A stretch of DNA of 64,000 nt from an uncultured Clostridia bacterium (GTDB lineage: Bacteria > Bacillota > Clostridia > Christensenellales > UBA1242). The stretch is from positions 124,001-188,000 of the forward strand of contig CAKVHE010000002.1 of the NCBI GenBank assembly GCA_934747885.1, in the 5' to 3' direction. The translations under genes were made by a program, and so were the position numbers. Below are positions 9,081-17,314 of this stretch, piece by piece; the first letter of the stretch is position 1, and every line of letters begins with the position of its first letter. The notes under the pieces are model-generated. The model was not told the origin of the DNA and made no database searches. It saw nothing but the letters and a program-made list of their open reading frames with translations.

Positions 9081-9545
9081 GTGGAAACTTTAATTGTATA
9101 TTTTTCATGGTCAGGTAACACTGAAAAACTAGTGAAAGATGTTAATAAACAATTTGAATATGACGTTTTTAAATTGGAACGCAAAAAACCATATTCAAGC
9201 GATTACAACACTTGCGCGTATGTTGAAGCCAAAGAAGAGTGGCAAAAGCAACACCATCCAATCGTTAAAATGCCAGAGTATAATATGCTTGCATACGACC
9301 GCATTTTGTTATTTTTCCCAATTTGGTGGTACACTTTTCCAATGCCAATTGCAACCCTAATTGAGAACCTACGCGGATATAAAGGTGAGATTATTTTATT
9401 TGAAAATAGTTATACCAATGATCCACAATATGTTAAAAATGTAATGGATAATTTTAAGAATATAGACAGCAAAATAAATGTTTCGCAAGGGTTATTTAAT
9501 GAACCTGCTAGCAAACATATAGAATTTATTAAAAAACTAAACTAG
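9081..9545 (+). CDS. Flavodoxin-like protein
   Basis: The 154-residue protein begins with a beta strand and the FMN phosphate-binding loop SWSGNTEKL. It continues with FPIWWYTFPMPIATLIE, typical of the flavodoxin_4-like flavodoxin/NADPH-quinone reductase group. Length fits a single-domain electron carrier or small flavin oxidoreductase. The GTG start at 9081 is preceded by AAAGGAGA at good distance. It is monocistronic. Confidence 0.8.
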   Translation: METLIVYFSWSGNTEKLVKDVNKQFEYDVFKLERKKPYSSDYNTCAYVEAKEEWQKQHHPIVKMPEYNMLAYDRILLFFPIWWYTFPMPIATLIENLRGYKGEIILFENSYTNDPQYVKNVMDNFKNIDSKINVSQGLFNEPASKHIEFIKKLN

Positions 9546-9723
9546 AATTTTGCAAATAAGTTTGAGTACGGAGATGGGTGTTTATAAGATGGGTGTTTAT
9601 AATTTAATCACACCATATGAAAAATGTTCTTAATTTCTTTACTTGATGCCATTATTATCTCCATAATTTGAATTTGTCATTTAACGAGCATTTTAAATTT
9701 GTTAAAAATGAACAAAATAATAC
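9546..9723. other. Intergenic stretch with a short tandem direct repeat
   Basis: There is no gene here. A 15-base unit (GATGGGTGTTTATAA) occurs twice in tandem at about 9574-9604. Nothing else stands out before the tRNA terminator. Confidence 0.5.
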
Positions 9724-9753
9724 ATAAAAAAACGCCGCAAATTTGCGGCGTTT
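9724..9753 (-). terminator. Intrinsic terminator of the tRNA transcript
   Basis: ACGCCGCAAATTTGCGGCGT is a perfect palindrome. On the minus strand it is followed by a T run, directly downstream of tRNA-Ile. Confidence 0.85.
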
Positions 9754-9754
9754 G

Positions 9755-9831
9755 TGGTAGGGACAAGTGGACTCGAACCACCGACCCCCACCTTATCAGG
9801 GTGGTGCTCTAACCATCTGAGCTATGTCCCT
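9755..9831 (-). tRNA. tRNA-Ile (GAU)
   Basis: The full cloverleaf reads on the minus strand: acceptor AGGGACA/TGTCCCT, D-arm AGCTCAG, anticodon loop CTGATAA (GAU), T-loop GTTCGAGTC and encoded CCA. Total length is 77 nt. Confidence 0.95.
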
Positions 9832-9869
9832 ATAATAAAAATATTTAGTTTTTGTTGGTAAGTGGGGGT

Positions 9870-9952
9870 TCCCACCTTATACTGCGCTGCGCTTCGTGGC
9901 GTTCGCTACGCTCGGCTTCACAATGGTGCTTAACCATCTGAGCTATGTCCCT
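9870..9952 (-). pseudogene. Disrupted tRNA-Ile copy with a GC-rich insertion in the anticodon region
   Basis: On the minus strand the first part (9952-9924) repeats the 5' half of the adjacent tRNA-Ile with one deleted base in the D-loop. In place of the anticodon loop sits a segment of about 43 bases (9880-9922) rich in GCG/CGC motifs. After it comes ATAAGGTGGG, matching the 3' side of the anticodon arm. No T-arm or 3' acceptor strand can be recognised, so it cannot make a functional tRNA. It lies between tRNA-Ala and the intact tRNA-Ile. Confidence 0.75.
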
Positions 9953-9983
9953 ATAATTATATTAAAAAAATAACCCGTTAGGG

Positions 9984-10060
9984 TGGTGGAGAATATCGGA
10001 ATCGAACCGATGACCTCCTGCTTGCAAGGCAGGCGCTCTAGCCAGCTGAGCTAATCCCCC
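9984..10060 (-). tRNA. tRNA-Ala (UGC)
   Basis: The cloverleaf on the minus strand starts GGGGGAT, has D-arm AGCTCAG, anticodon loop CTTGCAA (UGC) and T-loop GTTCGATTC, and ends with an encoded CCA. It is the first tRNA of the transcript. Confidence 0.95.
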
Positions 10061-10094
10061 ACATAAAATGGGTGCACCTTTCGGCGACTTAACT

Positions 10095-10124
10095 ATATTA
10101 TCACTTTATTATGGCTTTGTCAAT
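10095..10124 (-). promoter_or_regulatory. Promoter of the tRNA-Ala/tRNA-Ile transcript
   Basis: On the minus strand TTGACA (10124-10119) is followed 17-18 bases later by TAATAT (about 10100-10095). This is about 35 bases upstream of tRNA-Ala. Confidence 0.75.
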
Positions 10125-10203
10125 AAAAATTTTTCAAATTGTGCAAAATTTTTCGTTTTATTTAGCGTAATGATATTATTACATTTACAAATTTCTATCA
10201 CTA

Positions 10204-10232
10204 TTGACATAACTGCCTATTTATGCTAAACT
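10204..10232 (+). promoter_or_regulatory. Promoter of the large unknown gene at 10261
   Basis: TTGACA (10204-10209) and TAAACT (10227-10232) have a 17-base spacer. AAAAGGGG lies before the ATG. Confidence 0.75.
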
Positions 10233-10260
10233 TAAAGTAATAATAAAAGGGGCACATTTT

Positions 10261-12660
10261 ATGGATAACAAACTTTCAAGAACAAAAATACTCGAAATTT
10301 TGCGTGAACAAAATGTGGGGGTGGCTTCGCCTCTTGCCGATGTAGACGCTGAAATTATCGCAAGTCGCGTTTCTGGCTTAACCGAAGAAGAGTTTAAAAA
10401 AGTCATTGTTGGCGCCAGTTTGGTTTCAAAAGAGTTTTCTTTTGCTGTAAAAAACTTAAGTTTGAAAGACTTGATTAAAAGTCTTGAACAGATAGACAAA
10501 AAGTTTTTGGCGGCATTTGGAAAACTCTTTTTTAATTATAAAGCTAGGAATCCTGAACTTAGTGATGAAGCGGTGGCAAGTTTTGTCTTTTCTGCGCGTA
10601 GGCTAGCAGGAGCAGAAACAAGTGATCTTTCAAAACTTGCAGGTTCGGCCATGACAAAAATTGAGCAAACATTAAGCAGTTTGAATATGAGGGCAGCTAG
10701 CGAAATTCGCAATTCCACCATTTCTGCTTTTGATAGTAGAGAAATTGGCAATCAAGTTTATGCCAACTGTGTGGATAGAATTGCAAGCTTTTTAAAGCAA
10801 AGTAGCACTAAGCGTGCTGGCGAAATAGTTAAAACTTTAAAGAGTGGGCTAAGTGAACAAAATATTTTTACCGATGCTGAAATTTTGGAAATTTCTAGCC
10901 GTTGCGGTTCACTTTTTGTGGCGTCATCGGTAGAAAAATTACAACTTGCCGAAAAAGCCGTAGAAGACTTTAAAAATATGATTATGCTAAAAGATTTTGG
11001 TAAAGATACAAACTTTTTAGATGAGCAATACAAGCAAGCAATACAAGGTATGAGCCTTAAAAAACTTTTGGTTATGTCACCAACCGTGGGTACTTTTAAT
11101 ATGGATGACTTTGCCTTTAGTTTAAGGTTTTTAACCGAAAAACCTCTTTGTGAGATAGCTAGTGAAGAGGTAAGCCCAAAGTACAAATGGTTAAAAGGTA
11201 AATTTTACCTAGAGGATGTTATAAAACTTATTAACAATAGTCCGTCGTGTTTGTGTGTTAACGCAGAAAAGGTGCAAGAAGTTGCAAGCACTATAATTGA
11301 AACATTTGGCGAACATGGGATAAAAGTTTCACAAACGGGTCTTATTAACGCGGACAACTTTCCAGATATTTGCGCGCTTAGAAAAATGAAAAACCGCAAA
11401 CAAAACTTTTCGGCCGTTTATGAAATTTTGACTGAGTTTTTTACGCCGCAAGCACTTGCTGAAGTACTGCATAAGCGTTTGGATCTTTTGAATACTGAGC
11501 CATACGAATTGCTAATTGGGGTGTATGAAAATGCTAAAAAGGCAACTAACACTACCGAATTTAAAGATGGGCTATTTGCAGATTTGCAAACTGGTTTTGA
11601 AAAGTATCGTATAAAACAATCAGGCGAAAAACGCAATGTGGAAATAAAGCTATACAAAAAAGGTGATTGGGTGTTTGACAAATCGCTAGAAGCAGATTTT
11701 GGCAGAGGGTCGACTTTTGCAGATGTGGTACTATTTAACAAGATTTCATCACAAAGCATAGGAAACTTTTTTGCTGCTTATCACGATTTTTATGAAGGCT
11801 TTGCTGATTTTGCTGGGTTTGATTATCGCAAAATAGCAGATAGTGGAGAGCGTAAAGAATACAAAATTGCGGGGGCTAAACGCGCCCGCGCTAATAGTAC
11901 AGAAAATGCTACCGTGCGTGAAAAGAGCAAAAAAGAAAAACTTGCAAATAAAGACGCAGAACTTTCATCGCTTTGGCATCGTATAATTGCTACAGTAAAA
12001 GTTATGGACTACAACGCACATCGCAAAAATGTGGTACTTTCTAGAACGGCGCAAATTGAAGCGTGGAAAGCGAGAATGGACGAAAGGTATAGAGAACTAC
12101 AAGAGCAAGAAGCACAGTCTATGCAAGAAAATTACAGCGGATATTTGCTATACATAGAAGGCAAAAAGAAAATTGAGAAAAAGGCTTCAAAACTACTAAA
12201 AAAACTCTTTGCAACAAACAACCGTTTTAATCCGCCAAACCAGCTAAATATGTTTCTAGATTTTGTGGATGTAACCATTGAGCCTCAAACAATGAAATTT
12301 TTGGGTGCGGTACTTGGACAAGATTTGCAAAAATACAATTTGCAGGGTTTGCATCCGGCGGTGTATCAAAAGATGCAAGATGTTTTTGCGGATACAGCAG
12401 AAGAGTTCGCTATGCTGGAAGCGGAGTGCTATGGTGAATATCGTTTGTTTAAGGACGCAAAAGAGGGAAGTAGCGAAATTAAGGCGCAAAAAGAAAAGCG
12501 TGACCGCATTTTACAACTAATTGAACAAATTAAAAAGTTTGATCAAGCAAAAGCAATTAAAGAATTAGAATCGCTGCTCGCTGAGTACAAACGATTGAAA
12601 GATGAAAAGCAGGCAATTTCGGTCGGCGCCGGCGAAACACAAATAGCAAATGAAAAGTAG
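10261..12660 (+). CDS. Large cytoplasmic helical protein of unknown function
   Basis: I do not recognise this 799-residue protein. It has no signal peptide and no membrane segment. It is mostly helical, with a lysine/alanine-rich linker at about residues 540-570 and charged coiled-coil-like stretches at about 590-650 and 720-785. No nucleotide-binding or metal motif stands out. It is transcribed alone from its own promoter, ends at an intrinsic terminator, and lies between tRNA genes and the rpmG-secE-nusG operon. Its codon use matches its neighbours, so there is no sign of recent transfer. Confidence 0.7.
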   Translation: MDNKLSRTKILEILREQNVGVASPLADVDAEIIASRVSGLTEEEFKKVIVGASLVSKEFSFAVKNLSLKDLIKSLEQIDKKFLAAFGKLFFNYKARNPELSDEAVASFVFSARRLAGAETSDLSKLAGSAMTKIEQTLSSLNMRAASEIRNSTISAFDSREIGNQVYANCVDRIASFLKQSSTKRAGEIVKTLKSGLSEQNIFTDAEILEISSRCGSLFVASSVEKLQLAEKAVEDFKNMIMLKDFGKDTNFLDEQYKQAIQGMSLKKLLVMSPTVGTFNMDDFAFSLRFLTEKPLCEIASEEVSPKYKWLKGKFYLEDVIKLINNSPSCLCVNAEKVQEVASTIIETFGEHGIKVSQTGLINADNFPDICALRKMKNRKQNFSAVYEILTEFFTPQALAEVLHKRLDLLNTEPYELLIGVYENAKKATNTTEFKDGLFADLQTGFEKYRIKQSGEKRNVEIKLYKKGDWVFDKSLEADFGRGSTFADVVLFNKISSQSIGNFFAAYHDFYEGFADFAGFDYRKIADSGERKEYKIAGAKRARANSTENATVREKSKKEKLANKDAELSSLWHRIIATVKVMDYNAHRKNVVLSRTAQIEAWKARMDERYRELQEQEAQSMQENYSGYLLYIEGKKKIEKKASKLLKKLFATNNRFNPPNQLNMFLDFVDVTIEPQTMKFLGAVLGQDLQKYNLQGLHPAVYQKMQDVFADTAEEFAMLEAECYGEYRLFKDAKEGSSEIKAQKEKRDRILQLIEQIKKFDQAKAIKELESLLAEYKRLKDEKQAISVGAGETQIANEK

Positions 12661-12667
12661 GTAAAGA

Positions 12668-12687
12668 GGGCTAGAAATTAGCCCTTT
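12668..12687 (+). terminator. Intrinsic terminator after the unknown 799-residue gene
   Basis: GGGCTA-GAAAT-TAGCCC is followed by TTTT. Confidence 0.8.
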
Positions 12688-12712
12688 TGCTTGACTTTTT
12701 TTGAGTTTATAG

Positions 12713-12746
12713 TTGACAAAAATAAATTTATGTGATAAATTATAAG
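12713..12746 (+). promoter_or_regulatory. Promoter of the rpmG-secE-nusG-rplK-rplA operon
   Basis: TTGACA (12713-12718) is followed by TAAATT at 17 bases and an alternative TATAAG at 12741. It lies about 50 bases before rpmG. Confidence 0.7.
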
Positions 12747-12790
12747 CACACTTACCGATTGGGGGTGTTAATTTTTTGGGAGAAAAAATT

Positions 12791-12940
12791 ATGAGAACAA
12801 AAATCACACTTGAATGCACCGAATGCAAACAACGTAATTACGACGATTACAAAAACAAAAAAAATGATCCAGACAGACTTGAAATGAAAAAATATTGCAA
12901 GTTCTGCAAAAAACATACAGTTCATAAAGAAACAAAGTAA
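12791..12940 (+). CDS. rpmG: 50S ribosomal protein L33
   Basis: A 49-residue protein beginning MRTKITLECTECK, with two CxxC pairs (CTEC near residue 9 and CKFC near residue 36) that form the zinc ribbon of the C+ form of L33. It is followed at once by secE and nusG, the standard bacterial order. The frame opens at an ATG eleven bases after GGGAG. L33 lies in the large subunit near the tRNA exit site. The C+ form is zinc-dependent; many bacteria also carry a C- copy elsewhere. Confidence 0.93.
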   Translation: MRTKITLECTECKQRNYDDYKNKKNDPDRLEMKKYCKFCKKHTVHKETK

Positions 12941-12957
12941 CTTTAAGGAGCGCATAA

Positions 12958-13266
12958 ATGGCAAAAAAAGACAATATTGCTGAAACCGCTACAACAGAAG
13001 AAATTAAAACTGAGGCTGTGGTTGATAGCAGTGCCAAAAAAACCGACAAAAAACAAAAGGTTAAAAAAGCAAAAGTTACAACTACCGCAAAAAAAGGTAA
13101 GCTAAAAGAAACCATGGGTGAACTTAAAAAAGTTACCTGGCCAACTTTTGGCAAAACCATGAAGCAAACTGGTATGGTATTATCAGTTATTTTGCTATTT
13201 GGAGTTGTTGTACTTGGAATAGATGTATTTGTTTCGTGGATAATTAAACTTTTGACATCATTTTAA
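12958..13266 (+). CDS. secE: Preprotein translocase subunit SecE
   Basis: The 102-residue protein has a lysine-rich N-terminal extension (about 45 residues), the conserved amphipathic segment ELKKVTWPTFGKTMKQT, and one C-terminal membrane span. This is the single-span SecE form. It clamps SecY in the protein-conducting channel. AAGGAG precedes the ATG. It sits between rpmG and nusG. Confidence 0.93.
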   Translation: MAKKDNIAETATTEEIKTEAVVDSSAKKTDKKQKVKKAKVTTTAKKGKLKETMGELKKVTWPTFGKTMKQTGMVLSVILLFGVVVLGIDVFVSWIIKLLTSF

Positions 13267-13289
13267 TAGTTGTTGCGATAGGAGAATAT

Positions 13290-13820
13290 ATGGAAAATAA
13301 AGAAATCGTAGAACCAAAGTGGTATGTCGTGCATACCTTTTCAGGTTATGAAAATATGGTTCTGGACAATCTTTACAAAGTCGTTGAAAAAAACGGCTTG
13401 CAAGAAGAAATTCTTGAAGTAAAGATACCAATGGAAGACGTTATTGAAGAAAAAAACGGCAAGCGCAAAGTTGTTCAACGCAAAATGTTTCCTTGCTATG
13501 TTCTTGTAAAAATGCGTTATACCGATGGCTTGTGGCACACAATTGTTAACACTCGTGGCGTAACTGGCTTTGTAGGACCTGCGGGGCGTCCATTGCCTTT
13601 AACCCAAGAAGAAATTGTTCGTATGAAGCTTGAAAAAGTTAATGTGGACATCAAAGTCGCAGTGGGTGACAAAATTAAAATTACATCGGGTCCACTAGAA
13701 GGTTTTGTTGGCGATGTCGTTAATGTCGACACCGAAAACCAAAAGTGCAAAGTTACCGTATCTATGTTTGGTCGCTTAACACCGGTGGAAGTTGACTTTG
13801 GTCAAATTGAAATAATTTAG
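13290..13820 (+). CDS. nusG: Transcription termination/antitermination factor NusG
   Basis: The 176 residues comprise the NGN domain (WYVVHTFSGYENMV near the start, RKMFPCYVLVKM mid-domain, TRGVTGFVG) and a C-terminal KOW domain (GDKIKITSGPLEGFVG). NusG binds RNA polymerase and links it to Rho or ribosomal protein S10. The gene follows secE in the conserved order. Confidence 0.97.
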   Translation: MENKEIVEPKWYVVHTFSGYENMVLDNLYKVVEKNGLQEEILEVKIPMEDVIEEKNGKRKVVQRKMFPCYVLVKMRYTDGLWHTIVNTRGVTGFVGPAGRPLPLTQEEIVRMKLEKVNVDIKVAVGDKIKITSGPLEGFVGDVVNVDTENQKCKVTVSMFGRLTPVEVDFGQIEII

Positions 13821-13851
13821 ATATTTTTGCGCTTTTGCGCTTGAATATATA

Positions 13852-13888
13852 GTGGGAGAAGTAAATTTTGTATGCTTCGGTAAACCAC
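13852..13888 (+). promoter_or_regulatory. Likely L1-binding autoregulatory mRNA element
   Basis: The leader between nusG and rplK can fold into a hairpin. Outer stem GTGG (13852-13855)/CCAC (13885-13888) and inner stem AAG/CTT are separated by an asymmetric loop with GAG on one side and CGGTAAA on the other. This resembles the asymmetric-loop L1 target of 23S rRNA and of L11-L1 operon leaders. It would let L1 repress its own operon. Confidence 0.55.
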
Positions 13889-13919
13889 AAAACTATCATT
13901 GATAGTAAAGGAGAAAAAT

Positions 13920-14351
13920 ATGGCACCAGTAAAAAAGATTACAGCGGTTGTCAAATTGCAATTACCAGCAGGTAAAGCAACAGCAGGTCCTCCAGTAGGT
14001 AGCTCTCTTGGACCACACGGAATTAACATTCCGGGCTTCGTTAAAGAATTTAACGAAAAAACAGCCAAACAAGCAGGTCTTATTATTCCAGTAGTAATGA
14101 CTATTTATCAAGACCGTTCATTTGACTTTATTTTAAAAACACCACCAGTTCCTGTTCTTATTTTGAAAGCACTTGGAATAGAAAGTGGTAGCGGAAAGCC
14201 TAATCGTGATAAGGTTGGCAAATTAACTCAAGCACAAGTTAAGGAAATTGCCGAAACCAAAATGAAAGACCTTAACGCAAATAGCATCGAAGCTGCTATG
14301 AGCATGGTTAAAGGTACTGCACGTAGCATGGGCGTTACCGTGGAAGACTAA
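13920..14351 (+). CDS. rplK: 50S ribosomal protein L11
   Basis: A 143-residue L11 with N-terminal KITAVVKLQLPAGKATAGPP and the C-terminal rRNA-binding domain ending with GTARSMGVTVE. I chose the ATG at 13920, seven bases after AAAGGAG; an earlier in-frame start at 13899 lacks a ribosome binding site. L11 forms the GTPase-associated centre with rRNA helices 43/44. Confidence 0.97.
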   Translation: MAPVKKITAVVKLQLPAGKATAGPPVGSSLGPHGINIPGFVKEFNEKTAKQAGLIIPVVMTIYQDRSFDFILKTPPVPVLILKALGIESGSGKPNRDKVGKLTQAQVKEIAETKMKDLNANSIEAAMSMVKGTARSMGVTVED

Positions 14352-14366
14352 GGGGGAGAGTAGACT

Positions 14367-15056
14367 ATGAAACACGGAAAACGTACAGAAGCTGCAAGAA
14401 GCGCAGTTGAAAGAGCAAAATTGTATGAAGTTAACGATGCAGTAGATACCGTTATCAAAACTGCAACCGCTAAGTTTGATGAAACCATTGAATTGCACGT
14501 TCGTCTTGGCGTTGATGGCCGTAACGCTGATCAACAAGTTAGAGGCACGGTAGTTCTTCCACACGGAACCGGTCGCGAACTAAAAGTTTTGGTTATCGCA
14601 AAAGGTGACAAAGCTGAAGAAGCTAAAAAATGTGGCGCAGACTTTGTTGGCGCAGAAGAATTGATCGCTAAAATTCAAACCGAAAACTGGCTTGGATTTG
14701 ACGCCTGCATTACCACGCCTGACATGATGGGCTTGGTTGGTAGAATTGCTAAAATTCTTGGACCTCGTGGCTTAATGCCAAACCCAAAATCAGGCACTGT
14801 AACAACCGACGTTGCAAAAGCAATTAAGGATATCAAATCTGGTAAAGTTGAATATCGTTTGGACAAAAATAACATTGTTCACGTAATTATTGGTAAAAAG
14901 AGTTTTGGTGCTGAAAAACTTGCCGAAAACTTCAACACCGTTATGGAAGCAATTGTTAAATCAAAACCACAAGCTGCAAAAGGTCAATACTTAAAATCGA
15001 TCTCTCTTGCAAGCACTATGGGTCCTGGCGTAAGAGTTAACTACAAAATTCAATAA
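14367..15056 (+). CDS. rplA: 50S ribosomal protein L1
   Basis: A 229-residue L1 with KHGKRTEAA near the start, the domain II motif DFVGAEELI, and GPRGLMPNPKSGTVT. It builds the L1 stalk and usually represses its own operon. A terminator follows directly, so rplJ and rplL, the usual next genes, are not here. Confidence 0.97.
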   Translation: MKHGKRTEAARSAVERAKLYEVNDAVDTVIKTATAKFDETIELHVRLGVDGRNADQQVRGTVVLPHGTGRELKVLVIAKGDKAEEAKKCGADFVGAEELIAKIQTENWLGFDACITTPDMMGLVGRIAKILGPRGLMPNPKSGTVTTDVAKAIKDIKSGKVEYRLDKNNIVHVIIGKKSFGAEKLAENFNTVMEAIVKSKPQAAKGQYLKSISLASTMGPGVRVNYKIQ

Positions 15057-15067
15057 CTAAAAAAAGG

Positions 15068-15095
15068 CAGTCTAAAAATTTAGGCTGTTTTTTTT
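15068..15095 (+). terminator. Intrinsic terminator after rplA
   Basis: CAGTCTAAA...TTTAGGCTG is followed by eight T. Confidence 0.85.
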
Positions 15096-15162
15096 GTAAA
15101 AAATATTGCGTAGTAAGAATAAAGTACGACAAAAATCCGTACTTTATTTTTGATTTAAAAAG

Positions 15163-15192
15163 TAGACTAACTATATTTTATTGTGATATAAT
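15163..15192 (+). promoter_or_regulatory. Promoter of the acyltransferase/zinc-ribbon/rnr group
   Basis: TAGACT (15163-15168) and TATAAT (15187-15192) have an 18-base spacer. AAGGAG and an ATG follow. Confidence 0.6.
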
Positions 15193-15210
15193 TTAAATAA
15201 GGAGTTTGCT

Positions 15211-16629
15211 ATGCAAAATCAAAAACTCGAAAAACAACTTTTGCGCGACCTACACAAACAAGATAGGCAAGCAAAAAAGCAATATAAAAAAGATTTGGCG
15301 CAGCAGAACAAGGCGTTTGTCGCAGCCCAAAAAATAAGAAAAAAACAACACAAAGCCAAAGAACTTGCAAAACCACTAAGTTGGTTTAGGCTGGATAATG
15401 CCGCCACCATTTATCCATCAATTCAGGACGAAAACTGGAACTTTGTTTTTAGAGTTTCGGCAGTGTTAAATGAAGAGGTGGACAAAAAAGTTTTGCAAAA
15501 AGCGGTGGACGAAACAATGCCACGTTTCCCATCGTTTAATGTGGGTTTAAAAAAGGGCGTGTTTTGGAACTACTTTGAAGAATTACCGAAGGCGCCAATT
15601 GTGGAAGAGGAGCAAAAGTTTCCTTGCACGCAGTTTAATATTTCACGCTCAAAATATCACTTGGTTAGGGTGATTTATTACAAAAATAGAGTATCGGTAG
15701 AAGTCTTTCACGCTATTTGCGATGGCAGAAGTGCGCTCAAATTTTTCAATTCGCTTTTGCGTCATTATTTTGAACTTTTGGGTAAAAAGTTGACGGGTTA
15801 CGACGGATGTTTGGACACCAAAGATCGTCCAGCGCCAGAAGAGTTGCAGGATAGTTTTTTTGAAAATGCTACCGACGAAAAAGGTTCTAAGCACAAAGAA
15901 CAAAAGGCTTTTAAAATTAGTGGTACACCTGAAGAGTATGGCGTGGTTAATTCTACAATGGGAATTATGAGCGTGTCGCAAATTAAGGAAATTGCAAAAA
16001 AATACAACACTGGCTTGTTTCAATTTTTGGCATCGGTGTTGGGACTTTCTATTTGGCAAAAAAACAAACATGCCAAAAGGCCAATAAAATTGTCTATACC
16101 AATAGACTTGCGCAGTTTTTTTCCATCAAAGTCATTACGAAATTTTTCGGGCTATGTAAATGTGGTAATTCCACCTGCAAAGGACTATACGCTTGAACAA
16201 ATTATAGAAATCGTAAAAGCCGAATTTTCACGCATAAGTAAAGAAAATATGCAAGGCTTTATTAACGGTAATATTGGCTTTCAAAAAAATCCACTTATTA
16301 AAATAGTCCCACTTTTTATAAAAAATTTGGTGGTAAAACTTTGCTACAAGTCTTGGGGTGAGGTGTACCAAACGGTAGCAGTGTCTAACATCGGTTTGGT
16401 TAGTGCACCACCAGAGTTTGTCGAGTATGTGGATAAATATGAGGTAAATTTGGGAAGGCCAAAATACAATCCATATTCTATTGGTGTTATTTCGTTTAAT
16501 GATAAGTTGGTTTGGACATTTTCTTCAAAAATTAAAGAAAATGTTATTGAGCGCACCTTTTTCACAAATTTAGCAAGTCTTGGCGCAAAGGTTTGTATTG
16601 AAACCAACAGGAGAGATTTATATGTATAA
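15211..16629 (+). CDS. Condensation-domain/alcohol-acetyltransferase-like CoA-dependent acyltransferase
   Basis: The 472-residue protein has a lysine/glutamine-rich N-terminal tail (about 50 residues), then a two-lobed acyltransferase fold with HAICDGRSALKF, matching the HxxxDG active-site motif of condensation domains and alcohol acetyltransferases. It overlaps by eight bases with a zinc-ribbon membrane protein. From general knowledge such enzymes often occur next to DUF6320-type membrane proteins in Clostridia, and both are thought to work in surface or lipid acylation. The substrate is unknown. Confidence 0.7.
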   Translation: MQNQKLEKQLLRDLHKQDRQAKKQYKKDLAQQNKAFVAAQKIRKKQHKAKELAKPLSWFRLDNAATIYPSIQDENWNFVFRVSAVLNEEVDKKVLQKAVDETMPRFPSFNVGLKKGVFWNYFEELPKAPIVEEEQKFPCTQFNISRSKYHLVRVIYYKNRVSVEVFHAICDGRSALKFFNSLLRHYFELLGKKLTGYDGCLDTKDRPAPEELQDSFFENATDEKGSKHKEQKAFKISGTPEEYGVVNSTMGIMSVSQIKEIAKKYNTGLFQFLASVLGLSIWQKNKHAKRPIKLSIPIDLRSFFPSKSLRNFSGYVNVVIPPAKDYTLEQIIEIVKAEFSRISKENMQGFINGNIGFQKNPLIKIVPLFIKNLVVKLCYKSWGEVYQTVAVSNIGLVSAPPEFVEYVDKYEVNLGRPKYNPYSIGVISFNDKLVWTFSSKIKENVIERTFFTNLASLGAKVCIETNRRDLYV

Positions 16630-17308
16630 TCATTGTGACAATTGTGGGGTGGATATTAGCGACGACTTGAAATATTGTCCATTTTGTGGAAAATGCGTAA
16701 GCGATAAGCCGGCGCAAGGCAAACAAAGTTTCCCAATTGTTGACCAAAGTTACATTTACCGCGAAAAGTGGTTTAAAATTGTGTCGCAAGCAACTTTGCT
16801 ACTTGCATTACTTTTGGTTGCTATTAACTTAATTTTTACGACCAAAATATTTTGGTTCCCGTATGCTGTTTATGCGCTTTTTTGTGTGTATATGGTGGTT
16901 ATTTATCCTTTCGGTGCATCACGCGGGCATATTTCGTGTGTGCCATTAAGCGGCTTGATTTTGGCATCGTTTATGGTGGGCATTGATATTTACGCGCATT
17001 TTACTATAGGCACTACTTTTGGTTGGGGGTATGCACTTGTCGCGCCTATCATCGTGGGGGCAACTTCGGTGCTGGCTTTTATTTTGGCACTTTGCACCAA
17101 AAGATATAGCGGCTTTTTGGTAAGAGGTCTTATTGCTATTGAACTAATTTCATTGTTGTATTTGATTTTTAAAATGGTATTTTTTAGAAATTTGTCTACT
17201 ATACCTGTTTTTATAACCTTTGCATTAAATAGTTTGGCCTTATTCTTTGTTTTCTGCTTTAAACGCAAAAATATGAAAAAAGAGATGGACAAAGAGTTCC
17301 ATCTGTGA
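16622..17308 (+). CDS. Zinc-ribbon membrane protein (DUF6320-like)
   Basis: The 228-residue protein starts with a zinc ribbon (CDNC near residue 5 and CPFCGKC near residue 19) and continues with about six hydrophobic segments. Its ATG at 16622 follows GGAGAG and overlaps the acyltransferase gene, so the two are probably made together. The function is unknown; a role as membrane partner of the acyltransferase is inferred from the overlap. Confidence 0.7.
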   Translation: MYNHCDNCGVDISDDLKYCPFCGKCVSDKPAQGKQSFPIVDQSYIYREKWFKIVSQATLLLALLLVAINLIFTTKIFWFPYAVYALFCVYMVVIYPFGASRGHISCVPLSGLILASFMVGIDIYAHFTIGTTFGWGYALVAPIIVGATSVLAFILALCTKRYSGFLVRGLIAIELISLLYLIFKMVFFRNLSTIPVFITFALNSLALFFVFCFKRKNMKKEMDKEFHL

Positions 17309-17314
17309 GGAATT

